Source: Sphagnum compactum
Lineage: Eukaryota > Bryophyta > Sphagnopsida > Sphagnales
Length of the DNA: 64,000 bases
Assembly: GCA_965153455.1 (NCBI GenBank)
Contig: OZ234495.1
Span: 3,596,001-3,660,000, forward strand
Direction of reading: 5' to 3'
Shown: positions 1-11,470 of the stretch, piece after piece
How positions within the stretch are numbered: position 1 is the first letter of the stretch
Layout: every line of letters starts with the position of its first letter
Made by a program: the position numbers and the translations under genes
The notes under the pieces: generated by a model
Databases searched by the model: none
What the model was told of the DNA's origin: nothing
The model's input: only the letters and a program-made list of their open reading frames with translations

Positions 1-1862
1 AACTGGAACCAGGTCTAATTTCCACCCAAGGTTTTTATTTTATTTTATTTATTTTATTTTGGAACCGAACTAAATTGGAAACCAAATCCATTCTAGTTTT
101 TTTTTTTTTTTTTTTTCAAAGAACTCGAACCGGAGGTTAGGTCCTTCATAAAAGGCAAGAACCTCCCCAACACTAGCCTAATTTCTTCTTCATTTTTAAT
201 AATAAACTAGGAACCAACTAAACTCAGATTAATTCTTAGTTTAACCTTAGGATTAAATAAAAAATTAAGATTAATTTTAATTAATCTTTAAAAGCAAGGT
301 GGACTACCTAAGTTTGCTAGGGATAGGCAATTAAATTGACTTACTAGTCCTATCCACATTGAAAGAGCATTTTTGGGAATTTGGTGAGGATTGTTTCCTT
401 TAATAAAAATAGGGGGAAAATAAAACTTTAAAAGTAGTTTTTTTAAAAAAAATTTTTAATAAATTTTTAAATTTTTAAAAGGGAAAACCACATTATTTAC
501 TGGTGACAAGTCTTTTTTTTTTTTTTTCCTGGCTGTATATAGCCAAAATTATATATATGAAAAAATAAATGTGTGTTGAAATCAAGTTTTTTTTCAAAAG
601 GTTTATTTTCAACAGACAGAATATTTAATCAAAGTTTAGCATAAATTTCTAGATTTCTATACATGGGTTCAAGTAGATAGCCAAAAATTGTAGAAGTGTG
701 TTTTAAGAAATTTTGCTTTCATGTTTAGCTTGTAGCCAAATTTGGCTAGATCTACTTGTGGGTCATTGCCACTTTGGCTATGTCATAAAATCGAGAAAAG
801 AAAAGAAAAAAAGCATTCGCCGGTTGGTGACATGCAAGAACCTATGGTCTAAATATGGCAATTTAAACTTTTCTACTGAAAATATGGTGTGGCTTTGGCC
901 AATTTTTTTTTAATAATAATTCCCATTTCCCAAAAAAGCCCCATTTTTGGGGGGTCACCAAGTGGTGAAATTGGGCCACCCAAACAAAAATGCTGCTTAT
1001 GTTACTTCAACAATTCATAGAATAGAAGAGAAAACAAAAATTGAGGACAAAGACAAAGTGTTGGGCAAGTAAATGGTTCAATATTGTAAATAGTGTTTTT
1101 AAAATTCCATTTATTTTATTTTGGAATCCAAATACCTTTGGTTTATCATATATTAGTATGGTAATCATATAGAAATTACCCCCAAAAAAAATAGAGCCAA
1201 TTGGATTGGTAAAGGGTTTAGGGTTTAAAAAATTGAATGGGAAATGTTTGGATGAAAAAGTCACTTTCATATTTGCCCATATTGAATTCATTATTACTAT
1301 GTTAATCATATTCACTACAACTTCATCCATGTTGTCCTTCCCATCCCCCAACAAAAAAAAAAAAACAAAAAAAACTTCAGCTTGACATAATTAAGCATGA
1401 TTGTCATCCAATCACCAACCATGTTGTATGAAATCAATAAAAGCCATTGTAGTTCAAATCATAAACATCTTGTAACATCTAAACCAATTAAGATGAACAC
1501 ATGACAAAATGTTACCATTTTACATCCATTTTACATTCATCAATTTACCTAAAAATGTTAACCACACAAGGCTCATCATCATGTTAATGGGAAAAAATTA
1601 GAGAAACTAAAGGGGTTCTTGATACAATAATCTAGTTGACATAAGAATTAGATTTCAATTTTGTGAATATGCATAGTCACAATAATAACAATAATAAAAG
1701 TGAATTTTGTCTTATTGTCAATAATCTAAAAGCTACTTAAATACGGCATTATTGTCAATGGTGGGCTTTATTAGTTGTGTCAATATAAAGAAACTCAATT
1801 TTTGTTTTTTTCTTTTTCAAAGCAAGACAATTGATTTTCAAAGGTTAGATAAAATTAAACGT

Positions 1863-1971
1863 CAATAGTCATTAATAAAATAACAATCAATAGTCATTAA
1901 TAAAATAACAATCAATAGCCATTAATAAAATAACAATCAATAGTCAATAATAAAATAATAACCAATAGCCA
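1863..1971. repeat. 25-bp tandem repeat, about 4.4 copies
   Basis: Units start at 1863, 1888, 1913, 1938 and 1963, each exactly 25 bp apart. The unit begins CAATAGTCATTAATAAAATA. Copies differ by only a few substitutions (TAGTC/TAGCC). It is a simple AT-rich minisatellite with no gene nearby. Confidence 0.9.
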
Positions 1972-2877
1972 CTTTTTCACACAACATGAATGTGTCAAGT
2001 GGATCAATTCACTAACTAACCACTATGGGGAAACATCTTTCAAAATCATACTTAATTTGTCATTCAAGACATATACCCGTCAATATATATGAAACGTTTA
2101 GGTTTCCTCTTGAATGTGAGTATTGGGAGAAATAGGAAACCTTGCTAGAAGTCACACATATACACGTAATAAGCAAGAGAGAAATGAGACTATAAAACAA
2201 AACAAACAACACGAACAAAATAACCCTCTCCTTCCCTTTCCTTTGTGGGCCAACAAGTAAAACAAACACCAAAGCCAAAAAGGGGAAACACTCGCATCAT
2301 GTTTGCACCCACATAAAAATATTTGAAACAAAAAACATTCTTAACAACCAAGCAAACCCGACACACCATAAAATCTTACAACCAAAAAACATTGAAGTCA
2401 CAAAACACTTAAAAGCATATAAGACACTTCCACTTTGTTGCCAAAAAACAAAAACAAAAATCCAACAATATATGTAGTGATGAAAAGAGGAATAACTCTC
2501 TTACAAGCAAAACTCATCAAACTAGGGTTAGGGACACTAGCTATATCTTTGTTGGCCTTGCCTACCAAGGCGAGAAGGATATTATTGTTGTGTTTAGATT
2601 CATTATAGAGTATAGTAGCTAGCTTAAGGGATTTTTATAGGCCCTTAGGTCATAGGTCTAATTTTCATAGGAGTATTTTTTGAAAGATGATATATTTTGG
2701 CTTGTGTTGGAAACTCGAGATTAGTTATAGAGATATAATATCTTGAAGGATTTTGGTTTCTTTTAAAGGATTTTTTGAAGATTATATTTATTGTTGGATT
2801 ACTTAACATGAGTTAACACCCCACATGATTAGTCTTAAGATAATGGTATGTTAAAACTCCGGTTAGTTAGTTAGTCG

Positions 2878-3565
2878 AAAATTTTAAGCTTTTAACATTA
2901 ATCAACATTAGGATTAGGGTTAGGGTTATTTTACCCTTAACCAACAAGGTTGAAACATGTTAACCTAAGATGATTTTAGGTGTATATAACATGTGTCCAT
3001 ACTTAATTTAGACATTTTTTACCTATTGTCTATTGACATCTTAACAAAGGAGAAAGTTATAAAACTCGATTAAATTTTAAGGTTTAACATTAAACAACAT
3101 TAGGGTTAGGGTTAGTTTTATCCTTAAGAACTTGGTTTAGACATGTTAATGTAAAAATTCAATGGCTCAATAGGTGTGTATATATGTCTCCACTTAAATT
3201 AAATAAAATTTACCTATTTGTTTATGAAGTCTTGACAAAGGAGAACATTATGCAACCCGATTAAATTTTAAGCCTTCACATTAATCGATAGTAATGTTAG
3301 GATTTTTTTTTTATCCTTAAGAAGGTTTAGACATCTTAACCTAAGATTTTAGGTGTATAAACGCGTGCCTACACTTAGTTCAACAATTTAATTATCATTT
3401 ATATTTAAGTTTAAGACAATTTAGCTAATTGTCTAATGAAGTCCTCACAAATGAGAGAAAGTTATGCAACCTAATTAAATTTTAAGCTTTAAAATTAATC
3501 GATATACTAGGGTTAGGGTTACTTTATCTTTAAGAAGGTTTAGACATATTAACCTAAGATTTTGT
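2878..3565. repeat. Degenerate ~195-bp tandem array with telomere-like cores
   Basis: The anchor AAATTTTAAG recurs at 2878, 3072, 3263 and 3477, giving periods of 194, 191 and 214 bp. Each unit then carries a variant of AGGGTTAGGGTTA, a TTTATCCTTAAGAA-like block, a TTTAGACATGTTAACCTAAG-like block and a GTGTATA block. The last copy is partial. The cores are TTAGGG-like rather than the usual plant TTTAGGG, and each copy has at most two or three repeats. Confidence 0.8.
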
Positions 3566-4414
3566 GTTTTGCAAAGTTGGTTGCATTTTATTTTATTTTA
3601 TTTTGCATGTTATCATATTTTAAATTGTCTTTTTTTCCCAAAAAAAAGACATTATTCCATCATCAAATTGTTATATATATATGTGTGTGTGTGTTTGTGG
3701 GTTTAGTTGTAGGTTTTATAATTTTGTTGATCCACTTGCAATTAAATGAATAATTATTTTTGGTTATGATTTATGACTTATAAATTAGATTTTTATGTTT
3801 TGTTGTAGTTTGCTTGCAAACAAATGAATAGGTAGATAGTCTAGATGGGTTGGTTATAAAATGATAGATTATTTAGTTATTTATTTATCTATTTATTTAT
3901 TTATTTAGGGTTCTTACCAAGTATACTTTGCCAAATCAAATAGTTTTATATTTATAAATAAACTAAAATATAAACACTTTAAAAATAGTAGATGAAAAAG
4001 AAAGTCATTAAAATAGTAAATAATAAAGAGATAGATAAAGTTATAAAAATAGTAAACCCAAAAAAAAAAGAAGATATATATGTAGATAGACTTTTTTTTC
4101 AAAAAGTAAATAATAAATAGAAAATAGGTCATTTTTATTTTAAAAATAAAAAAGAAATAAATGGAGTTTGTATAGCTAGTTTTTGTACAAATTGTTTATT
4201 TATTTATTTGTTTGTTTGTTTGTTTGTTTGCTCCATTTGCAAAAAACTTGCAAAAACAAATGTCTTGTTGTTTTTGTGCTTTGTGTTGTGTATTTTTTGG
4301 AGATGCCGAGCGCTCGAGAGAAAAGACGAGACTCGAGAAGAGACGGACTCTAGAGGCTCGAGAGAAGGGACGACGCGAGGGGAGGGGGAGAGAGAGAAAG
4401 AGAGAGAGAGAGAG

Positions 4415-4504
4415 ATGGAGTGCAAGCAAGGTTTGCAGGTTTTGGAAGGTTTTAGACCAGAGCAGGATGTTGTGGTTTCGATAGTCCAGATCTGGATGTT
4501 GTAG
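4415..4504 (+). other. Upstream ORF (29 codons) in the kinase leader
   Basis: An ATG at 4415, directly after a GA run, opens a 29-residue frame that closes with TAG at 4502-4504. That is about 560 bp before the kinase ATG. It would act as a uORF only if transcription begins upstream of it, which is not known. The peptide resembles nothing recognised. Confidence 0.3.
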
Positions 4505-4598
4505 CAGCGGCAGGACGCGGAAGAGAAGGGATCGAGCGAGCTTGGCTTCCTTATTTATAAGCCTCTTTGCAGCAATACTCTCCATGTGCACAGAGAGA

Positions 4599-4602
<4 letters not shown>

Positions 4603-4643
<41 letters not shown>

Positions 4644-4667
4644 TGTGTGTGTGTGTGTGTGTGTGTG
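4603..4667. repeat. Compound (GA)n(GT)n microsatellite
   Basis: About 19 GA units (4603-4640) run directly into about 13 GT units (4641-4667). The GT part is an alternating purine-pyrimidine tract of the kind known to adopt Z-DNA. It sits immediately 5' of the first copy of the leader duplication. Confidence 0.95.
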
Positions 4668-4670
4668 GGG

Positions 4671-5014
4671 AGAGGGGCAGACAACAAAAGGCAGCAGTTG
4701 AAGAAGAGGTGGCCATATCTTGTTGTATATCTCGATGAGCTCTCTCTTGATCCGTGGTAGAGAAAGAGTGAGAGAATAATGTGATAAAGAGTTTCTTCGT
4801 CAAGAAAGAACCCTCGAGAGTTGTTGAAGTTTTACGCGTGCGCGCGCGCACAGAGGGGCAGGCAACAAAACTAACAGGTGAAGAAGGGGCGGTCATATCT
4901 TGTTGTATGTCTCGATGAGCTCTCTCTCTTGATCTGTGTAGAGAAAGAGTGAGAGAAAATAATGTGAGAAAGAGTTTCTTCGTCAAGAACGAACGATCGA
5001 AAGTTGTTGAAGTT
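4671..5014 (+). repeat. Tandem duplication of a ~162-bp leader block
   Basis: Copy 1 is 4671-4832 and copy 2 is 4852-5014, offset by about 181 bp. Both start AGAGGGGCAG and share the TCATATCTTGTTGTAT, CTCGATGAGCTCTCTCT and GAGTTTCTTCGTCAAGAA blocks. Both end GTTGTTGAAGTT. Each copy is preceded by an alternating purine-pyrimidine tract: (GT)n before copy 1 and GCGTGCGCGCGCGCACA before copy 2. The kinase ATG follows copy 2 by about 50 bp. Confidence 0.9.
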
Positions 5015-5066
5015 GAGAGAGACAGCCAGACACACTGAGGATCTTGCAACACTAGTGAGAGAGAAG

Positions 5067-8000
5067 ATGAGCACGGAGAGAAGTCACGGCAGGAGCTTGT
5101 TAGAGAATGTTTTGCGAGAGAAGAGCAATGCGGTTATGGTGGCTGTGAAGGGGTTGGATAAAGGCTTTGGGAGAGGAGGAGCTTGGGAGCTTGGAGCTTC
5201 GTCGTCTTTGTCTTCCGAAGGTGGTGGTGGTGCTGCCAAGATTTTTAGCTTGGACAACTCCGCGTCGTCTTCTTCTCTCTCGTCGTCGACATTGAGCCAC
5301 GGGAGGAGCTCTTCTTCCTTCACTGGCAGCGCCGCCAGCACAAGCAGTGCATGGAGAGAAAAGGATATCGGGAAGGGGAGGGAGAGTGGGGGGAGCCCTT
5401 CGTATGTGCAGAGTCCATCGTCGTCTATCGATTTGTCGTCGTCTTCTCCTTCCTTTAAATCAAGTCTCAGCAGCAACAACAGCAACTACTACGGTGGTGG
5501 TAGTAGTGGATCTTCTCATGAGCCTAGAGAGAGCGAGACAGGCGAGAGAGAAAGAGACACAGCTGCTGCAGAAGACAAGGACGCAGATGAAAGCAGCAGC
5601 ACAAGAACAGCCGCCGCGGCGCAGCTGGAAACGATAACACTAGAAGATGAGGAGGAGGAGGAGGAGGGGATGAAGCCTGTAACGACGACCAACAACATGA
5701 GCATTGCCGCAAAAGGAGGAGATCTGGGCGCCGCCTTCCACACCTCCTCCAACGAGTATCTTGCAGAGGAGGAGCTTGTCAGAGATGAGCAAAGGAAGAT
5801 GAGGGGCAACAGCAGTAGCAGCGGCGGAGAGAGTGCAACTGGATTGTCAAAAGAAAATGGGAAAGACAGGGGGAAGAAGAGCAACCTCAGAGAGTCCGGG
5901 AGAAGAGACAACGACAGAGACAATAGTGGCAAGCTCAGTGTGAGCAGAGCTAGCAATGGGAGTGATTCCAATGAAAGCTCTTGTAGCAGTCTTGGATATG
6001 GTGGCAGCAAACCTCACAAAGCAAACGACAAGAGGTATGTTTGTGTGTTGGGAAACTGGTCTGTTTTTCTCTCTCCCTCTCCTTTGGAGATCCCTGGAGG
6101 AGGATCCTTTGTAAGCAGAGAATGTGTTTTTAGTCTTGTTGTGGAAATAACAGGTGGGAGGCCATTCAAGCAATCAGAGTGCGGGATGGATCCCTGGGAT
6201 TGTCACATTTCAAGCTCTTGAAGAGACTTGGCTGTGGAGATATCGGTAGTGTGTATCTTGCTGAGCTTCGAGGTAGCCATAGCCATTTTGCAATGAAGGT
6301 GAGGGACTTGCTGCAACTACTGTGTCTTGTGGAAGTTAGAACTGCTTTGTTTCTTTATTTTCTTCCAAGTTTTGGGTTTTTCAAGTCTCACATGTTCATC
6401 TCCTCTCCTCTCCTCTGCAATGAGAATTTACTAAAGGCTTTTTTTCATTGGGTTCTTTTAGGTGATGGACAAGGGCTCACTTGCAAGCCGCAAGAAGCTT
6501 CTTCGTGCACAAACAGAGAGAGAGATTCTGCAATCTCTTGATCATCCCTTTCTTCCAACACTCTACACACATTTTGAAAGTGACAAGTTCTTGTGTCTGG
6601 TCATGGAATTCTGCTCAGGTGGCGACCTTCACACACTACGACAACGGCAGCCTGGGAAGCACTTCTCTGAGCCAGCAGCAAGGTATATTTTACAAAAACT
6701 TCCAGTTTTTCAAGTCTTCTTTGTTGCACAACATCTTGGGTGCTTTACCTTGAAACTTTTGAAATAGAGAGAGAGGGATGCCAAACAAAATCACTAACAA
6801 ATCTCTGTCCCCTTTCTCTTGCCAGGTTCTATGCAGCTGAGATCCTCCTTGCCCTTGAGTATCTACACATGATGGGTGTGGTTTACCGGGATCTGAAGCC
6901 AGAGAATGTGCTGGTGCGGGAGGATGGCCATATCATGCTCTCTGACTTTGATCTCTCACTCAAGTGTGTGGTGAGCCCAACACTCGTGAGGTCATCTGCA
7001 GGAGATTCACATGACGGTGGGCGCAGGGCAGGTGTTCCCATGTACTGCATACAACCAGTGGCTTGTGCTGAACCATCATGTGTGGGTGGCATCCAAGTGA
7101 GTGGGTTTCACCTTCTGTCCCTCCTGCTTGTACTGTCCTTCTGTTTTGAATAGGATACATGTTCCATGATAGTTTTTCCTTTGAGATCATTGGCATAACT
7201 ATCAAACCGCTCTCATGTTGGGAGAGTTTTTTTTATTTTGGGAGATATCTGTGCTGTTGGGTGTTCCAGATTTCTATGTATACCTAGTTGAGAGCAAACT
7301 GTGTGTACTAAAACCATCTCTCCTTTTACTTATGCTGTGCAGGTGATGGTACCATCCTGTGTAGGTCCCGTAGGAGCTTTGTCATGTGTTACACCATCAT
7401 GTTTTGTGATGAAATCTTCGCTACCCAGCCTGCTTCCAAGTTTTGTGAGGAAGAAGAAAGATGGGAAGAATGGGAAGGTGGAGACAGTAAAGGCAAAAAA
7501 CACAAAACCCAAGATGGAAATGGGTTATCCGGTAATGCATTGAACTCATTTGTCTCCAGTTGCTTTGGACCTTGTCCCAATTCTCCCAAAAACCTTTGAT
7601 GTCTCTATGTCAAGGTGGGGTTTCTTTCTCTGTTGTTATGGAACTCTCTGGAGCTGTGCGATTCTTTTAACATTAGCTCTTGAAAATTGTCTCAGATTAC
7701 TCCCCTCCCAGAGCTCATAGCAGAACCAACAGGCGCACGCTCAATGTCCTTTGTGGGTACCCATGAATATTTGGCACCTGAGATCATCAAAGGTAGATAC
7801 ACAATCATCAAACTCTGCAGCTGTGTTTTGTTTTCTGTTTTGATGAAAGATGAAGTAAAACAAACCAATTTTTCATTCTCTATACAATGCAACAATGGAA
7901 GATTTGTCACTCCTCTGGTTTGAATTCAACAGCCATTTTCTGTGATGGCAGTTGAAGGGTATTATAGAATTAATGCCTCAAATGCACACCAAATCTGTTG

Positions 8001-8756
8001 CTTCTGAATCTGACCAATTACCAAAACAGGTGATGGACATGGTAGTGCAGTTGATTGGTGGACATTTGGAATTTTCTTGTATGAGTTGTTATATGGGAAG
8101 ACCCCTTTCAAGGGCTCTGGCAATCGAGCCACTTTATTCAATGTGGTGGGGCAGCCACTCAAGTTTCCTGAGTCTGCAACTGACCTAGTCAGTTTTGCTG
8201 CTCGGGACCTCATCAGAGGACTTCTAGTTAAGGAGCCACTGCATCGATTAGCATCCAAAAGAGGGGCAGCTGAGATCAAAGCCCATCCTTTCTTTGAAGG
8301 TACTGCTCCAATCTTCTACTCTTCTCAAACTTTGATTTTCTTTTCAGAAGTGAAGAGTTTATGCTTTTTGAAATTGTGAAACACTTATTACAGATCATAC
8401 TGTGTTCTCCCTAAGCATGATCAGTAAAGCTATCTCCTGTCTTTTTCTGTTGTCTTGCAGGTGTGAATTGGGCCCTAATTCGGTGCACATCACCTCCAGA
8501 GGTACCTCGGCCTTTTGATCTTGGAATCCCTGTGAGCAAATCAAGTCCAGCTGAGGATGTCTCACCAAGCAAAGGAGCCAAAATGGTCAGCCAAGACAAT
8601 TTGAGCTCCTCAAGCAGCAGCACACCGTCATCATCAGGGCACAAGCTAACTAGTGAGAGCCATAAGGCGGATGAGAAGGGTAGTAGCAGTAATAGGGCAG
8701 CAACAGAGTCTTCTCACTCTTCGGGAGGATCATATTTGGACTTTGACTTCTTTTAG
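5067..8756 (+). CDS. AGC VIII protein kinase, D6PK/PINOID-related, 8 exons, 818 aa
   Basis: Predicted exons are 5067-6034, 6154-6298, 6462-6682, 6826-7096, 7343-7531, 7696-7792, 8030-8299 and 8461-8756. All junctions are GT-AG and phase-consistent. Residues 1-320 are low-complexity, Ser/Gly/Glu-rich and probably disordered. The kinase domain then shows the P-loop [10 protein letters not shown] (about 345), FAMK Lys371, YRDLKPEN (Asp467) and DFD at 485-487. A roughly 120-residue insert follows, then [12 protein letters not shown] (about 616-627), and the C-terminus ends in an FDFF hydrophobic motif. DFD for DFG plus an insert before the APE motif defines plant AGC VIII kinases. Family members act at the plasma membrane, phosphorylate PIN auxin exporters and are activated by PDK1 or sterol signals. 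The preceding KPHKAND segment is typical of the D6PK branch. Seven introns are more than angiosperm D6PKs have. Start: ATG at 5067 is the first in this frame. Confidence 0.93.
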
Positions 8757-9834
8757 GGGTATAACGGGTGAATGCAATTGTCTGGGCTCAAGCACTCTTG
8801 GATATCATATAGTTTGTGCTCTCTGTAATATGTATAATGACATGAGTCCATACCTGCCTGTAGCACGGTCTCTAATTTCACAGCACCATTGTGAGACAAA
8901 CTGTTATCCAGATTTCTGCATCTCTCTAGATTGCACTTCTGTGTCTGGGTTCTGGATCAGTATCTGAAGTGTTGGATAACAGTGAGCAGATAAGTTGTGT
9001 GGGAAATGAGGAAAAATAGGAGGTTCCAGCTGATCTTCTATTGCTCCGATTCTAGCACTGTAAAACTGAATTCTGACTGTATGTCCTGCTGATGTGGTAT
9101 GCTTGTTCCATTAGAGTTGGTGATATTTTGTGGTGAGTAATAGATTTGGGAATGAAGCCTGCAAATCCTTGGAATTTTTGACAGTATAGTAGAGACTTTG
9201 AGGTAGCTTTCCTCAATCCAAAAGCATATTGCTAAACAATTGGAGATGCATGTTCATGACTTGTTTGTGAAACCAAGTGATTTTTCTTGCATCGATTGGG
9301 TCATTTAGCTTTGTAGAGCTCTTCATGTGCTCTTCTCTTTGAAGCAAAGAGCCCTGTAAGGAATTTTATCCATGGGATTCTTGGGAAAAAACTAGTTGTC
9401 CAAGGGTGGCATGGAGGAGGCATGTGGTATTAAATTTTCCAAGTGCATGTATCCATGGGATTTTTGGGAAGAAGTAGAAGCTAATTGTGCAAGGGTGGCA
9501 TGGAGGTGGGTGGTGGTCAATGCACCAACTGCATGGAGGATGATGGGTGTGTCAAGTAAATTCTAAACATTAATATGCAAGTTGAAGCATTACTAGCAAA
9601 GTGATGGAGTCCTCTAATCTTTGAGCAAAGGGCAGGTTGGCGGAGGGAGTATATCATGCTGCAGGAGTTTTATGCAAGTGTAGGATCTCAAAACTCTCGG
9701 AAGATGGAGGTGGATGGAGGCCTCACATACAGAGGAGGATCCTGCAGGGAAGAGGAAAAGGAATCAATTGGGTTGCAGCTTGGAAGATTGATTTGGGGGC
9801 AGTAGCACAGGGCGGGCAAAGCATCATCATCTCT
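8757..9834. other. Kinase 3' region and intergenic sequence
   Basis: No gene is recognised. The first few hundred bases after the kinase stop are probably its 3' UTR. Farther on there is an 83-bp duplication (listed separately) and a stretch with no open frame of note, up to the edge of a decayed retroelement. Confidence 0.6.
9368..9538. repeat. Direct tandem duplication, ~83 bp
   Basis: Copy 1 (9368-9450) and copy 2 (9451-9538) both begin ATCCATGGGATT and share the GCAAGGGTGGCATGGAGG-like block and a closing GCATG. The second copy has small indels. It is a diverged two-copy repeat just downstream of the kinase gene. Confidence 0.8.
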
Positions 9835-9989
9835 TGTCTCCTTCAGGTATGTCTGGTACACCAATTGAGGTGCTCATGCAACACATTATGTTTCAATTTC
9901 CTTCAATGGACGAACCACACACGGTAGAAACTTTTCTACATGAAGCAAAGCTCTTAGTGATCACAATTCATTCAAGAAATGTGCTTATT

Positions 9990-10310
9990 TCACAATTCAA
10001 TTTTCAAGAATTGAACTTTTACAAACATGGTCAAGTGATATATTGTAGCAATTGTGAATTGATGGCCTCATTTTGTCATTGGCAACAGTGTCATTAGGTC
10101 TACACCCCACTTTTCAAAAGGTACCAAGAAATGTATGTTTGGTTAAAAAACCTTTTCAATGGGATCAATTTGCATAAACTTGACACACCACAATTCTTAT
10201 ACTACTTGTCACCATCTTTATAAAATGTGGGTTAATAATACCATGTTTGTAACATATGTTGTTCCACCATTTGTCTTGCAAAATGACCTTCATAAAACCC
10301 ATCATGAATT
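9990..10310 (-). pseudogene. Integrase zinc-binding and core fragment (gypsy)
   Basis: The minus strand shows HDGFYEGHFARQMVEQHMLQ followed by WYY, a stop and PTFYKD, the gypsy HHCC zinc-binding pattern. Next come PFEKWGVDLMT and GHQFTIATIYHLTMFVKVQ, the first part of the DDE integrase core with its first Asp. Stops interrupt it in several places. The later DDE residues are not clear. Confidence 0.8.
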
Positions 10311-10599
10311 TCTTGCACTAATTGATGAACTAATCTTCTTCGTATTGCCCTCCTCTAAACACCATTCCACCATTCCTTTCATAAAAATACAAATGATTTC
10401 TAAGGATCAAATAGTTTTGACTCTTGTGTGTGATCCTTGTTTTTTTCACAAATTTTGTAAACCTTGATGAAAACTTCATGCGATTCAAGTATTGAATGAT
10501 GTTTTAATGTTCTTTAAGCACGACTTCCACACTGATGTTCATGAAACAAGCATGTAGGAATTTGGCATCTTTTAAACATCTATGACTCACTCCTTCATA

Positions 10600-10790
10600 A
10601 TTCTTTGAAAGGCCATTCACATTCCAATGGCAACTTTTTGGAAACGAACAATCTCCAAGTTGAACTCTTCCATCAACAACAACCATTGTGCAAGCCTTGC
10701 ACTGGGTTTGGGTTTATTGACAAGGTATATGAATGCCTTGTGGTGAATCACAACTTTGGTTTCATAGCTCGACAAGTAATGATGAAACAT
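10600..10790 (-). pseudogene. RNase H C-terminal fragment (gypsy)
   Basis: The minus strand reads HKAFIYLVNKPKPSARLAQW, then LLLMEEFNLEIV. This corresponds to the end of the gypsy RNase H domain (TDHxALxYLxNKPxxSGRxARWxLLLxEFxxxIV). A stop follows shortly after. It sits in the expected place between RT and integrase. Confidence 0.8.
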
Positions 10791-11340
10791 TTTCAATGAG
10801 AAGATGACTATAATACCTTCTTATTTACTTAGGAACTTACCATGTAATTTTATTCTAGCACAATCAATTGTCTATTTGCAAAATGAACATTGAAACAATT
10901 GAAACAATTTGTTTTTCAATGTATCTCTTGAAACGTCGCAAAAAATCACAAAAGGTTTTTCCTAATCATGTGATCAAATGATAAGCACAACTTGTAAGAA
11001 AATAGGTTAATTTGGGTTGTTTAAACAGAATTTTGGATTCTTCATCCTACATTGGGGCAAGTGCATTGCCTTTCAAAAATCATGTCAAGGCTTGTGTGAT
11101 GGCAATAAACATGCAAATGAAGCTTCAATAATAACTCACTATTCCCAAGAATGCATGAATAATTTTCTTTGTTTTGAAAAGCTTTGGCAAACTTATTCAA
11201 ATCAATAACTAGCTTATCTTTGAACATAGTGTAACAACTCACCATCCATCCATTTAAGAAACTAATGGTCTCCTTTAATAGGCTCAAAGTTATTTGATTC
11301 ATCCAAGCATTAGAAAATCATTTGCAATTTGGTAAGATGT

Positions 11341-11470
11341 GAAACTTTGTCATTATAAACTTTGAAATCATCAACAAAAACCTTCAAGAATTGAAGGATG
11401 AAAACACAAAGACCTTGTTCATTAGACATTGAAACATTTGTGGATCATTACAAAGGCCAAAATGGTCCAA
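11341..11470 (-). pseudogene. Reverse transcriptase catalytic-region fragment (gypsy)
   Basis: The minus strand contains FGLCNDPQMFQCLMNKVF, which matches the gypsy FGLxNAPxTFQxxMNxVF block. A +1 shift then leads to LKVFVDDFKVYNDK, which is the FVDD-type active-site segment. The two halves are in different frames. It lies about 1.3 kb from the RT N-terminal fragment. Confidence 0.85.

Larger units (their letters stand above)
1..4378. other. AT-rich intergenic region, no recognised gene
   Basis: The stretch is AT-rich with long A/T runs. Only short open frames of 60-115 codons occur, and none has a recognisable domain, splice-linked partner or coding-like composition. Two tandem arrays (listed separately) and a TA/TG microsatellite near 3674-3695 are the only structured elements seen. 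Part of the right end is probably the distal promoter of the kinase gene. Confidence 0.7.
4379..5066 (+). promoter_or_regulatory. GA-rich 5' leader/proximal promoter of the AGC kinase gene
   Basis: The stretch before the kinase start is strongly purine-rich on the plus strand. It has GA tracts near 4388-4415 and 4603-4640, a GT tract, a 162-bp duplicated block and a short upstream ORF. GA/CT tracts are common in plant core promoters and leaders (known as GAGA/Y-patch elements). The transcription start cannot be placed from sequence alone. Confidence 0.5.

Noticed and set aside
2910-3520. Interstitial telomere (AGGGTTAGGG) block
   Set aside because: Each site has only two or three hexamer-like words embedded in a longer unit, so it is not a telomere tract.
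4196-4760. Several overlapping open frames on both strands around the GA/GT microsatellite
   Set aside because: They are translations of simple repeats (Ser-Leu, Glu-Arg, His-Thr runs) in the kinase leader. They lack motifs and conserved composition.
5084-6010. Long antisense frames opposite kinase exon 1
   Set aside because: They mirror Ser/Gly/Glu-rich coding on the plus strand and give Leu/Ser/Pro runs; they are shadows of the real exon.
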